Positions 1 to 6,529 of a stretch of DNA of 6,529 bases are shown here, one piece after another. The first letter of the stretch is position 1. Each line of letters opens with the position of its first letter. The stretch is from an uncultured Mycoplasmataceae bacterium. GTDB lineage: Bacteria; Bacillota_I; Bacilli_A; Mycoplasmatales; Mycoplasmoidaceae. The notes beneath the pieces were generated by a model. It was given only the letters and a program-made list of their open reading frames with translations. It searched no databases and was not told where the DNA came from. The position numbers and the translations under genes were made by a program. Location: contig CASEQO010000101.1 of assembly GCA_949290035.1 (NCBI GenBank), positions 1-6,529 on the forward strand. The letters run 5' to 3'.

Positions 1-103
1 AATTTATTGTACTAATGTATTTAGTTATTAAATTATTTAATATTTTGTATATTGTTCAAAAGATCATTCGTTTCTGCTTAAATAATTTGGCAATAAATGT
101 GTG

Positions 104-149
104 TTAGTCAATATCTTTCATTTTAATTAGTCAATATCTTTTATTTTAA
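104..149. repeat. 23-bp tandem direct repeat, two copies
   Basis: The unit beginning TTAGTCAATATC occurs at 104-126 and again at 127-149. The copies differ at one position (C119 versus T142) and the second starts directly where the first ends. This is a recent tandem duplication or a pair of binding sites. Its function is unknown. Confidence 0.85.
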
Positions 150-208
150 TATATAAATTTTAAATTATTTGAAGATCTTACAAAGTATCTCCAAATCTAT
201 GTATTTAG

Positions 209-283
209 TATTACATTCTCTCTATATCATTTATTACATTTTAAATACAACTTATAATTTAAAATTTAGATTAGAATGTAATA
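209..283. repeat. TATTACATT motifs in direct and inverted orientation
   Basis: TATTACATT occurs at 209-217 and 232-240, and its reverse complement AATGTAATA at 275-283. Outer arms of 11 bp (TATTACATTCT at 209-219, AGAATGTAATA at 273-283) and alternative 11-bp arms (TTTATTACATT at 230-240, AATGTAATAAA at 275-285) could form two competing hairpins, or the motifs could be operator sites. Chance is a serious alternative in such AT-rich sequence, although the motif contains a C and recurs three times within 75 bp. Confidence 0.45.
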
Positions 284-424
284 AATTAAGTAAAATTTCA
301 CATCAATATATCGATTTAAAAATAAACTGAGAAGTACAATTAACTGATATTTAATTTTTTAGGAAAAATTATCAAACAAAAAATAGAAAAAGAATAAAAA
401 CATAATAAAACATAATAAGAAATA

Positions 425-456
425 TTGATTTGAATTATTATCTAATGTGATAAAAT
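425..456 (+). promoter_or_regulatory. Predicted sigma70-type promoter of the Panacea cassette
   Basis: An extended -10 element, TGATAAAAT, lies at 448-456 (hexamer TAAAAT at 451-456). Two overlapping -35 candidates exist: TTGAAT at 430-435 (spacer 15) and TTGATT at 425-430 (spacer 20). Neither spacer is ideal, so the extended TG probably carries most of the recognition. Transcription would start near 463, leaving about 26 nt of leader. A second TATAAT at 458-463 is an alternative -10. Confidence 0.45.
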
Positions 457-488
457 ATATAATGAATGAATTAAAAAAGAGGTAAAGT

Positions 489-938
489 ATGGATTACAAA
501 ATTAATTTAATAGACTTTAATAATGAAGTGAACAATAAACTAATGATGGAAACAGATGAAATGAGTGCTTCAGATTTAAGCGAATTACATATGCACAAAC
601 TTCTTTATATACAATATGGATTGTTTTATAAAGAGTTTAAAAAAGAATTATTTAAGTGTAATTTTGAAGCATGAAAATATGGACCAGTAGAAATTAATTA
701 TAGAAACAATAAAGAAGATAAAGAATACATAAATCAATATTTTAGTATTGATTTAAATAAAAAAGAAAAAACTTTTTTACTAAAATTAACTAAAAAAACA
801 GTTAAATTTTCTCCTTGAGTTTTAGTAGATTTTACTCATTCTACAGATGCATGATTTGAAAATTATGATGAATATAAAAAACATAGTAAAATTCCATCAG
901 AAGATATTAAAAAAACATTTTTAAGTATATATATTTAA
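489..938 (+). CDS. Panacea (SocA-like, DUF4065) domain protein, putative antitoxin
   Basis: This 149-aa protein matches the Panacea domain, the antitoxin part of SocA-like and PanAT toxin-antitoxin modules. The signature pieces are visible in order: MHKLLYIQYGLFYKEF (residues 35-50), then FEAWKYGPV (59-67), the most diagnostic block, and a C-terminal VDFTHSTDAW (113-122) followed by an IPSEDIKKTF tail (135-144). The domain fills the whole protein, with no separate DNA-binding domain. Three Trp codons (62, 110, 122) are TGA, so a standard-code reading stops at residue 61, inside the key motif. AGAGG lies 6 nt before the ATG. The next gene starts one base after this stop, as expected for an antitoxin-toxin operon. 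Panacea proteins neutralise many unrelated toxins by direct contact in the cytosol. The family call is firm; the antitoxin role is inferred from family and context. A phage or general regulatory role remains possible. Confidence 0.85.
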
Positions 939-939
939 A

Positions 940-1392
940 ATGTTATTTTTTATAAATACTTCATTGTTTAATTGAAAATCTTTTCAAAAAGAATCTATTA
1001 ATAAGCCCTTTTATGAAATTTATAAAAAGCAGTATGAATTATGAATGTCAAGTAATAAATTTTATGATAAATACAAACACATTTCTAGAAGCAGTGTAAA
1101 TAATAATTTCCTTTTTTATACTGGAGTTGAACAAGAATGTATTCAAATTTGTGATAGGAATAAAGAAAAAATAAAAAAATTACTTGAGAAATATAAAATA
1201 CTAGTTAATGATAATGTCATTGTAAAGTATTTGAATGTAAAATTGAAAATTAATAACAAAAATTCTGGGAAAGCTAAGAGATTATTAGCTATTTTGGTAG
1301 AAATAATTATTCAAGAAAATTATTTTTTTGAAAAAGATGTATCAAAAGCAATTGAAATACTCTTCCCTATTGATTATCAAGATTGGCATTAA
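940..1392 (+). CDS. Unrecognised 150-aa protein, candidate toxin paired with the Panacea protein
   Basis: I do not recognise this family. The start is ATG 940, one base after the preceding stop; no Shine-Dalgarno precedes it, so translation is probably coupled. The frame is open through TGA-Trp codons at residues 12 and 35, while the later ATG at 1045 would drop 35 residues and also lacks a ribosome binding site. The protein is lysine-rich and cytosolic, with no signal peptide. It has an aromatic N-terminus (MLFFINTSLFNW), a lysine-rich helix near 60-75, and a hydrophobic helix KRLLAILVEIIIQ near 113-125. Its last Trp uses TGG, the only one I see in the window, and it has further C/G-rich codons (CCC, AGG, GGG, CTC-TTC), unlike NrdD, which hints at recent transfer. 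Position makes it the likely toxin, but no catalytic motif supports that. Confidence 0.7.
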
Positions 1393-1422
1393 ATATCTTA
1401 TTGTTTAATATATACAACTTTT

Positions 1423-1456
1423 AAAAAAATATCTATAATTTATAGATATTTTTTTT
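1423..1456 (+). terminator. Intrinsic terminator after the Panacea cassette
   Basis: A perfect 15-bp stem (1423-1437 with 1441-1455) closes a 3-nt loop, with core ATATCTATA / TATAGATAT and a run of eight T at 1449-1456 on the 3' side. The 5' arm begins with seven A, so it could also work on the minus strand. It separates the cassette from nrdD. Confidence 0.85.
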
Positions 1457-1466
1457 GCTTGTTTTG

Positions 1467-1492
1467 TATAATAATATAACCAAAAATAGGAG
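1467..1492 (+). promoter_or_regulatory. Predicted -10 element and ribosome binding site of nrdD
   Basis: A consensus TATAAT at 1467-1472 lies just after the upstream terminator. No good -35 hexamer is visible, since that stretch is the terminator's T-run. AGGAG at 1488-1492 sits 6 nt before the nrdD ATG and fixes that start. I see no NrdR-box-like palindrome. Confidence 0.45.
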
Positions 1493-1498
1493 TCATAA

Positions 1499-3589
1499 AT
1501 GATAGTTATAAAAAAAGATGGAACTCAAGAAATTTTTGATTTTACTAAAATTAGAAATGCAGTTTTAAAAAGTGCTGATAGAGTTAATATCAATTTAACT
1601 GATAATGATTTTAGTAAATTAGAAGGTTTAATTAATGATGTTATTTCTAAAAATAATGATAAAGAAATTCCAGTATATAAATTACATAAATATGTACAAC
1701 AATGTTTACCTTTTGTAAATAATGATGTAGCTCATAGCTATACATCATATAGAAATTACAAAATTAAAAATGCTAAAATGTTTGAAGAAATCCATAAAGA
1801 TTCTAGAACTATAATGTATGAAGTTGATAGAGAAAATGCAAATTCTAATTCTGCATTAATATCTACAAAGAAATCATTAATAGCTGGTAGAGTTGTAAAA
1901 AGTTTATATATAGAATATTTATTAAATAATGAAGAAAAAGAAGCTCTTAAAGATGGTTATATTTATGTTCATGATCTAATAGATAGATTTTTAGGTTCTA
2001 TAAATTGTTGTTTATTTGATTTAAAAACTGTTATGAAAGATGGTTTTGAAATGAATAATCTTTTATATACAGAGCCAAGTAGTATATTATCTGCATGTAG
2101 TGTAGCAGGTGATATTATTATGGCTTCTAGTGCACAACAATATGGAGGACACACTTGTCCAGAAATAGATTCTACTTTAGCTTATTATTGCGAAAAAACT
2201 TATAATTCATATATAAAAGAATATAAAAGTTTATTTGAAAACACAAACAATAAAATGAGTGATGAAGAAATTAAAAAATTAGCTTTTGAAAAAACTTATA
2301 ATGATTTAAAACAAGGTATTCAAAGTTTAGAAGTTAAATTAAATACAGTTGTTAGTGCAAGAGGTTCATTCCCATTTACTACATTTACATTTGGTAGTGA
2401 TAAATCATTTTGAGCTACACAAGTAGCTAAAGCTATTTTAGAAGTTAGAAAAAATGGTCAAGGTAGAGATAAAAAAATACAAATATTTCCTAAATTAGTA
2501 TTTTTATATGACCATGATCTTCATGATGAAGGCAAAGAATTAGAATGATTATTTTTAGAAGCGATTGAGTGCTCTAAAAAAGCAATGTATCCAGACTATC
2601 TATCTCCTAAATTTCATAAAAGAGAAGGTAAATGAGTAAGTCCTATGGGATGTAGAGCTTATTTATCTGATTATAGAGATGAAAATAATGAATTGCAATT
2701 TATTGGTAGAGGTAATATAGGTGCTATTTCATTAAATCTTCCTATGATTTATATGAAAGCTAAAAATGATAATAAAGATTTTTATGAAACATTAGATTAT
2801 TACTTACAAATCATTAGAAATATTCATTTAAAAACATATGATTATATTTCTAAAATGAAAGCTTCATCTAATCCTTTAGGATATATGCAAGGTGGATTTT
2901 ATAAAGGTAATTTAAATGCTAATGATAGTGTAAAAGAAGTTATTAAAACATTTACTGCTTCATTTGGAGTAACAGCATTAAATGAATTAACTCAATTAGC
3001 TATTAATAAATCTATTTACCAAGATAATAGTTTTGCAAAAGAAGTTATGACATATATTGAAAATAAAGTTCAACAATTTAAAAAAGAAGATGGATATCTA
3101 TATGCAATATATGGAACTCCTGCAGAAAGTTTATGTGGGACTCAATTAGAACAATTTAGAAAAAAATACGGAATTATAGAAAATGTAAGTGATAAAAAAT
3201 ATTTTTCTAATTCATTCCATTGTCATGTAAATGAAGAAATAAGTCCATTTGAAAAACAAGATCATGAAATAGATTTATTTACTAAATTTATGGGTGGTCA
3301 TATCCAATATACTAGAATATCAAATCCAGATAACTCAGAAGGTTTAAAAAATATAGTTAGAAGAGGAATGGATTTTGGATTTTATTCTGGAGTTAATTTC
3401 GATGCATGTCAATGTAACGATTGTAATCATAAAGGAATAGATTTTAATGGTAAATGTCCTAAATGTGGAAGCGATAAATATACTGAGTTCAATAGAACTT
3501 GTGGATATTTAGGATATTCTAAAATAAAAGGTAATACAACATTTAATGATGCAAAAATGGCTGAAATTAGAGATAGAAAATCAATGTAA
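1499..3589 (+). CDS. nrdD: Anaerobic (class III) ribonucleoside-triphosphate reductase, NrdD
   Basis: NrdD reduces ribonucleoside triphosphates to dNTPs in the cytosol using a glycyl radical. The protein is full length (696 aa; E. coli has 712). An ATP-cone domain (residues 1 to about 90) starts MIVIKKDGTQEIFDFTKI. Next come the INCCLFDL block with the first active-site Cys (C170), the FPFTTFTFGS block (291-300), and SPMGCRAYL with the predicted thiyl-radical Cys (C385). Near the C-terminus four Cys (639, 642, 653, 656) form the zinc site, followed by RTCGYLG with the predicted radical glycine G669. Asn406, 21 residues after C385, matches an Asn of the formate-using enzymes, so formate is the likely reductant; this point is tentative. 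All three Trp codons (305, 350, 379) are TGA; a standard-code tool would split the gene. It forms an operon with nrdG. Confidence 0.97.
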
Positions 3590-3597
3590 TTGATATT

Positions 3598-4080
3598 ATG
3601 AATTACATGAAAATAGAATCAGCTAATTTGCTAAATGGAGAAGGTTGTAGAGTAGTTTTGTGAGTTGCTGGATGTATTCATGCTTGTAAAGGATGTCATA
3701 ATCCAGAAACATGAAATAAAAATAATGGTTCATTGTTTACAAACAACGAATTAGATCAAATTAAATCGTTATTATCAGATAAATATATAGATGGATTAAC
3801 AATAAGTGGTGGAGATCCATTATTTGATGATAACTATAATGAAGTACTATATATTTGTAAAGAAATTAAAAAATCTTTTCCAAATAAAACAATTTGAGTA
3901 TGAACTGGATATACATTAGAAGAATTAATATCTACAAATAAAAATGAGATATTTAATTATATTGATTATTTAATAGATGGAAGATATGATAAAAATCTTC
4001 CTACTTCTAAAAAATGAAGAGGAAGTGATAATCAAAAAAGATATAAATTTGAAAATGGAAAACCTATATTTGTGGATTAA
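3598..4080 (+). CDS. nrdG: Class III ribonucleotide reductase activating enzyme (radical SAM), NrdG
   Basis: NrdG is the radical-SAM activase that uses a [4Fe-4S] cluster and S-adenosylmethionine to place the glycyl radical on NrdD. The cluster motif is AGCIHACKGCHN, with C26, C30 and C33 in the CxxxCxxC spacing. The SAM-binding SGGDPL follows at 70-75, then IWVWTGY (99-105) and the C-terminal WRGSDNQ (140-146), all lining up with E. coli NrdG. At 160 aa it is family length. Five Trp codons (22, 39, 100, 102, 140) are all TGA, so a standard-code search finds no complete gene here at all. ATG 3598 begins 8 bases after the nrdD stop; ATG 3607 in the same frame is an alternative. No clear Shine-Dalgarno is present, so translation is probably coupled to nrdD. 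Its stop codon lies in the foot of the terminator stem. Confidence 0.96.
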
Positions 4081-4108
4081 AAATGAAGTTTTTTTAAACT
4101 TCATTTTT
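4079..4108. terminator. Bidirectional intrinsic terminator between nrdG and the convergent operon
   Basis: A perfect 13-bp stem (4079-4091 with 4096-4108) around a TTTT loop has core ATGAAGTTT / AAACTTCAT, five A on the left foot and five T on the right. It gives a U-tract in both directions, so it can end nrdDG transcripts and those of the convergent minus-strand operon. It overlaps the last two bases of the nrdG stop codon. Confidence 0.85.
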
Positions 4109-4111
4109 ATT

Positions 4112-4699
4112 TTATTTAATAATAATTTGTTCTTCCTTTTTTTCTTTTATAGGGACATCTTCACCTTTTATAATTTTTTCAATTATTTTTGCTTCATCTA
4201 ATTGTAGTGATTCAAAAGTTTGTTTAATATTTTTAGCCTCACTATCAGAGATCTTATATCTTTTTCTATATTCATTGTCACAAATAATAGAGACTAAAAT
4301 GTTATATGTTTCATGAAGGTGGAATTTATATTTTTCTTTTCCTTCACCTTTATGGTCATATACTATTTTCATGTGATTTTTTAAAAATATTTTAATTTCA
4401 TCTATTTTAGATTTATCATAGAGAAATAATTCAACAGTTTTCATACCATTATTGTTTTTATATTTATCACTTGCAACATCGCAAACTAGTTTTAATTTAA
4501 TTTTTAAACTATTTAACACTTCATCGACACTATTGCTATTTCAAATAAAAAATTCATCGTTTTCATTGATGTTATTTTTTAGTTCATTAAAATCGGTAAA
4601 AAATTTAATTTTATTATCATAATATATTCAGATTATTTCTTTATGATTTTTTGTAGATTTTGGATCCTTATTACTTTCTACATCAATTATTTTTATCAT
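4112..4699 (-). CDS. Unrecognised 195-aa protein downstream of the ComEC-like MBL gene
   Basis: I do not recognise this family. The start is ATG 4699, preceded by AAGGA 6 nt upstream; the frame crosses two TGA-Trp codons (residues 24 and 55), and a standard-code reading would begin only at a GTG near residue 61. The protein begins MIKIIDVESNKDPKST, has no signal peptide or membrane segment, and ends in a charged tail (KEKKEEQIIIK). Several short hydrophobic strands alternate with lysine-rich helices, suggesting a soluble alpha/beta fold. I see no nuclease, kinase or nucleotide-binding motif. It starts 9 bases after the stop of the MBL-fold gene, and its ribosome binding site overlaps that stop, so the two are one coupled operon and probably work together. 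A cytosolic partner or immunity protein is conceivable but untested. Confidence 0.75.
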
Positions 4700-4708
4700 A
4701 ATTATTCC

Positions 4709-5896
4709 TTATATCTTCTTAACTATATCTCCATATCCCTTATTGTTATTGTTAATAGTTGGATTATTATCAATAAAATCATTAAGTGATTTTCATTCGC
4801 TTAATATATTTTGGATTTCTTTTTCAGATTTATTAGGGTTTTCATTTCTAATAGTTTCTTCATCTTTACCAAAAGGATGTGTACCTTTTATTAACGAAAC
4901 ATCATTATTAGGTAATACATTTTTATATCTTTTTAAAGTTGTAGTATCTGGTAATGTGTATTTATCATTTTGACTAGTACTTATTCATATTTCATTAGGA
5001 CTAACAACTTTTAAAAAGCTATCACTATTACTTCCTTCAGTAGCACTACCATGGTGTGGAGATTTTAATATGTCTGTATCTAATTGATTTTTATCAACTT
5101 TTTTAATTGTTTCTCCAGTTGCATCTCCTGTAAATAATATTGAAGTATTTTTAAACATGAATTTATTAATTACACTTCAATCATTTTGATTTTTATTATC
5201 CATATCATCTTGTGGTCCTAAACAATTTAAAAAATAATTGTTATGATCATTTCCAAATGTTACTACTTTATTATTATCTTGATTAGATATTGTTTTGGAA
5301 TCCATTCAAGTCACATTTTTATCTAATAAAAATTGAATTACTTTTTTATTAGTGTTTGATAGTTCTTCATAATATAAATTATATTCATCTCAAGTTGTTA
5401 GTACATAAGTATCTTTTGTAATAATTTGATCTAAACTATCAACTCCTGCATTATGATCAAAATGTGCATGAGTCATTATTAATAAATCAATATCTCTTAC
5501 GCCCTTATCTTGAATTCTTTTTTGTAATTTAGCTTCATCACCTTTTGATGATAAATCAACACCTGCATCAATTAATATATCAAATGTATCATTTGTTAAA
5601 TCTTCTTTAAAATTATTTGTTTTAGAAACTTGAATTAATGATGAATCAGCTTGACCAACATCAAACATAGTAACTTGCGAATTTAATGAATTACTATCTG
5701 TATCACTAAAAGCATTTATGATGTCTATTCTAGAATTTTTACTAAATCCAAAATAGTCATCTTTTAGTGATTTATCTTCATTATCAAAAAATCCACACAA
5801 ATATAAAGCTAGGATTGTTCCACCACCAATTAGTAAAAATCCTAGTATAATACTAATTATAATTTTTGTTCTTCTTTTTGATTTTTTATTACTCAT
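4709..5896 (-). CDS. Membrane-anchored metallo-beta-lactamase-fold hydrolase, ComEC C-terminal-like
   Basis: The 395-aa protein starts with a basic stretch (KKSKRRTK) and one hydrophobic helix (about residues 11-35), a signal anchor that should place the rest outside the cell. No convincing lipobox precedes the Cys at 34. The MBL domain follows: MFDVGQADSSLI (77-88), ILIDAG (107-112), the metal motif THAHFDH with H143, H145, D147 and H148, the bridging Asp in FTGDAT (D258), and DILKSPHHGS (275-284). The VGQAD start and HHGS end are typical of the ComEC/Rec2 C-terminal domain, which acts on DNA at the cell surface. The ComEC channel region is absent. Nuclease or phosphodiesterase activity feeding nucleotide uptake is plausible. 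Trp 169, 197, 240, 304 and 368 are TGA. AGGA lies 7 nt before the ATG. The family is sure; the substrate is not. Confidence 0.88.
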
Positions 5897-5916
5897 AATT
5901 TAATCCTAATATTAAT

Positions 5917-5944
5917 ATTGTATATTTAGATATTTATCTTTCAA
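5917..5944 (-). promoter_or_regulatory. Predicted promoter of the MBL operon
   Basis: On the minus strand TTGAAA (5944-5939) and TACAAT (5922-5917) are 16 nt apart, close to the sigma70 consensus. The start point near 5910 would leave a leader of only about 14 nt, just enough to include the AGGA ribosome binding site at 5907-5904. It lies downstream of the hairpin at 5968-5997, which fits an independent transcription unit. Confidence 0.55.
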
Positions 5945-5967
5945 TACCTACATTAATATATAAAACA

Positions 5968-5997
5968 AAAAAATAATTTTATTTAAAATTATTTTTT
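5968..5997 (-). terminator. Intrinsic terminator, probably of the small broken minus-strand gene
   Basis: A 13-bp stem pairs 5968-5980 with 5985-5997 around a 4-nt loop, made only of A and T. Both feet end in homopolymer runs: A at 5967-5973, giving a U-tract on the minus strand, and six T at 5992-5997 on the plus strand. Its position after the minus-strand stop at 6059 and before the MBL promoter suits a terminator. The lack of G-C pairs makes it weaker than the other two. Confidence 0.6.
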
Positions 5998-6058
5998 ATT
6001 TGCTAATTATTTACTATATTATTTAATTCACATAAATTAATTTGGACAGATTAATTAT

Positions 6059-6300
6059 TTAAATCTTAGACTTTTGTTTTTCCTTTCAAGCCTCTATTAA
6101 CTTGTTATTTGCAATATAAAAATCTGTTTCTAAACCAGTTTTTTCATTAATAATATCTGTATATTTTTCTTTGTCTTTTAAAGTTAAATATTATCATAAC
6201 TAATAATATCTTTTTTATCAAAAATAGTTATGTCATAAGCATACATATCAATACCAATGTATGAAATATGAGTAATGTTTTCACTTAATATAAATCTCAT
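6059..6300 (-). pseudogene. Small hypothetical gene with a one-base frameshift
   Basis: From ATG 6300, with AAGG 6 nt upstream, the frame encodes 38 residues (MRFILSENITHISYIG... to ISYDNI) and stops at TAA 6186-6184. The neighbouring frame continues directly from 6187 for 42 residues (LTLKDKEKYTDIINEK...) to TAA 6061-6059, including one TGA-Trp. Restoring one base, for example a fourth T at the TTT at 6188-6186, joins both halves into an 81-aa protein in which the lysine-rich coding character carries on across the junction. I recognise no family. The likely explanation is a recent one-base deletion or a sequencing error in a homopolymer. No standard slippery heptamer for programmed frameshifting is visible. 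A hairpin terminator follows. Confidence 0.6.
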
Positions 6301-6382
6301 AATTAACCTTTTAAAAATTATAAAGCAAATTGTTCACTAAATAATTTATATTTAAAATTATTTATGGTATTATATATAACTA

Positions 6383-6410
6383 TTGTTATTTAGAATAAAT
6401 AGTATATAAT
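6383..6410 (+). promoter_or_regulatory. Predicted promoter of the right-edge gene
   Basis: TTGTTA at 6383-6388 and a consensus TATAAT at 6405-6410 are 16 nt apart. An imperfect dyad, ACTATT (6379-6384) and AATAGT (6398-6403), brackets the spacer and could be an operator. The start point would be near 6417. Confidence 0.55.
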
Positions 6411-6454
6411 ATTTATAGTTAATTTTTAGATATCTTTTTATAATAGGAGATAAA

Positions 6455-6529
6455 ATGAAAAAAGATGTATTAAAAAATAGAAAAATTGTTATTTTTGATA
6501 TGAAAACAACTGAAGAAGGTTTAAATTCA
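6455..6529 (+). CDS. 5' end of an unidentified gene, cut by the window edge
   Basis: The first 25 codons are present (MKKDVLKNRKIVIFDMKTTE... onward), open to the window end. AGGAGA at 6445-6450 lies 4 nt before the ATG and a good promoter lies upstream, so the start is well supported. The protein begins basic and continues with a hydrophobic strand, IVIFDMKTT. That strand vaguely recalls the first motif of DEDD exonucleases (FDxETT), but the catalytic Glu would be Lys here, so I do not assign it. It has no signal peptide in the visible part. It is divergent from the broken gene ending at 6300, with 154 bp between their starts. Confidence 0.65.
   Translation, partial: MKKDVLKNRKIVIFDMKTTEEGLNS

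Larger units (their letters stand above)
1..488. other. AT-rich gene-free region with short repeats
   Basis: No reading frame of useful length is open on either strand, even with TGA read as Trp, because TAA and TAG are dense in all frames. No tRNA- or rRNA-like segment is visible. The region holds a 23-bp tandem duplication (104-149), three TATTACATT motifs in direct and inverted orientation (209-283), a short CATAATAARA direct repeat (401-420) and, at its right end, the likely promoter of the Panacea gene. It looks like intergenic or decayed sequence next to an acquired cassette, but nothing here proves decay. Confidence 0.6.

Noticed and set aside
340..385. Imperfect hairpin around TTTTTTAGGAAAAATT as a terminator
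   Set aside because: The stem needs a 4-nt bulge, has no T-run after the 3' arm, and follows no gene.
1..488. CRISPR array or origin iterons from the repeated AT-rich motifs
   Set aside because: Only two abutting 23-bp copies with no spacers and three short motifs are present; no dnaA-box cluster or cas gene is visible.
1969..2154. Minus-strand open frame of 61 codons
   Set aside because: It lies wholly inside nrdD, which is certain, and has no ribosome binding site or recognisable product.
2411..2644. nrdD as a broken gene, with two fragments and stops at 2411, 2546 and 2633
   Set aside because: All three stops are TGA at family Trp or equivalent positions, the frame never changes, and every other gene also has in-frame TGA, so the code is different and the gene is intact.
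3977..4201. Plus-strand open frame of 74 codons ending in a Phe/Asn-rich tail
   Set aside because: It overlaps the end of nrdG in another frame, crosses the bidirectional terminator and runs antisense into the next gene.
4743..4973. Plus-strand open frame of 76 codons rich in Leu, Ser and Phe, resembling a membrane protein
   Set aside because: It is antisense to the C-terminal part of the MBL gene; its hydrophobic look comes from reading A-rich coding sequence backwards.
6317..6322. Minus-strand TATAAT as promoter of the broken gene
   Set aside because: No matching -35 is found and the start point would fall on the ribosome binding site, so it is too weak to list.

Overview
The window comes from a mollicute-type bacterium that reads UGA as tryptophan (genetic code 4). 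The DNA is extremely AT-rich. All six intact complete genes carry in-frame TGA codons, and in NrdD and NrdG these fall exactly where the families have Trp. I count 21 TGA-Trp codons against a single TGG, so a standard-code reading breaks every complete gene. I cannot name the genus. A class III (oxygen-sensitive) ribonucleotide reductase points to an anaerobic or microaerobic habitat.

Layout from left to right. Bases 1-488 hold no gene, only a 23-bp tandem duplication, some inverted TATTACATT motifs and a likely promoter. Bases 489-1392 (+) are a tightly coupled two-gene cassette: a 149-aa Panacea/SocA-like (DUF4065) protein and an unrecognised 150-aa protein starting one base after its stop codon. 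This has the architecture of a type II toxin-antitoxin pair and is closed by a strong hairpin terminator. Bases 1499-4080 (+) are the nrdD-nrdG operon, encoding the anaerobic ribonucleoside-triphosphate reductase and its radical-SAM activase. Together they make dNTPs without oxygen.

A bidirectional terminator (4079-4108) separates this from a convergent minus-strand operon. Its first gene (4709-5896) encodes a 395-aa membrane-anchored metallo-beta-lactamase-fold protein resembling the C-terminal domain of ComEC. Its second gene (4112-4699) encodes a 195-aa protein of unknown family, and the two are translationally coupled. Upstream lie another hairpin terminator and a small minus-strand gene (6059-6300) broken by a one-base frameshift. 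The window ends in the first 25 codons of a plus-strand gene with a good promoter and ribosome binding site.

The most promising candidates for undescribed biology are the unrecognised partner of the Panacea protein and the unrecognised partner of the ComEC-like surface protein.
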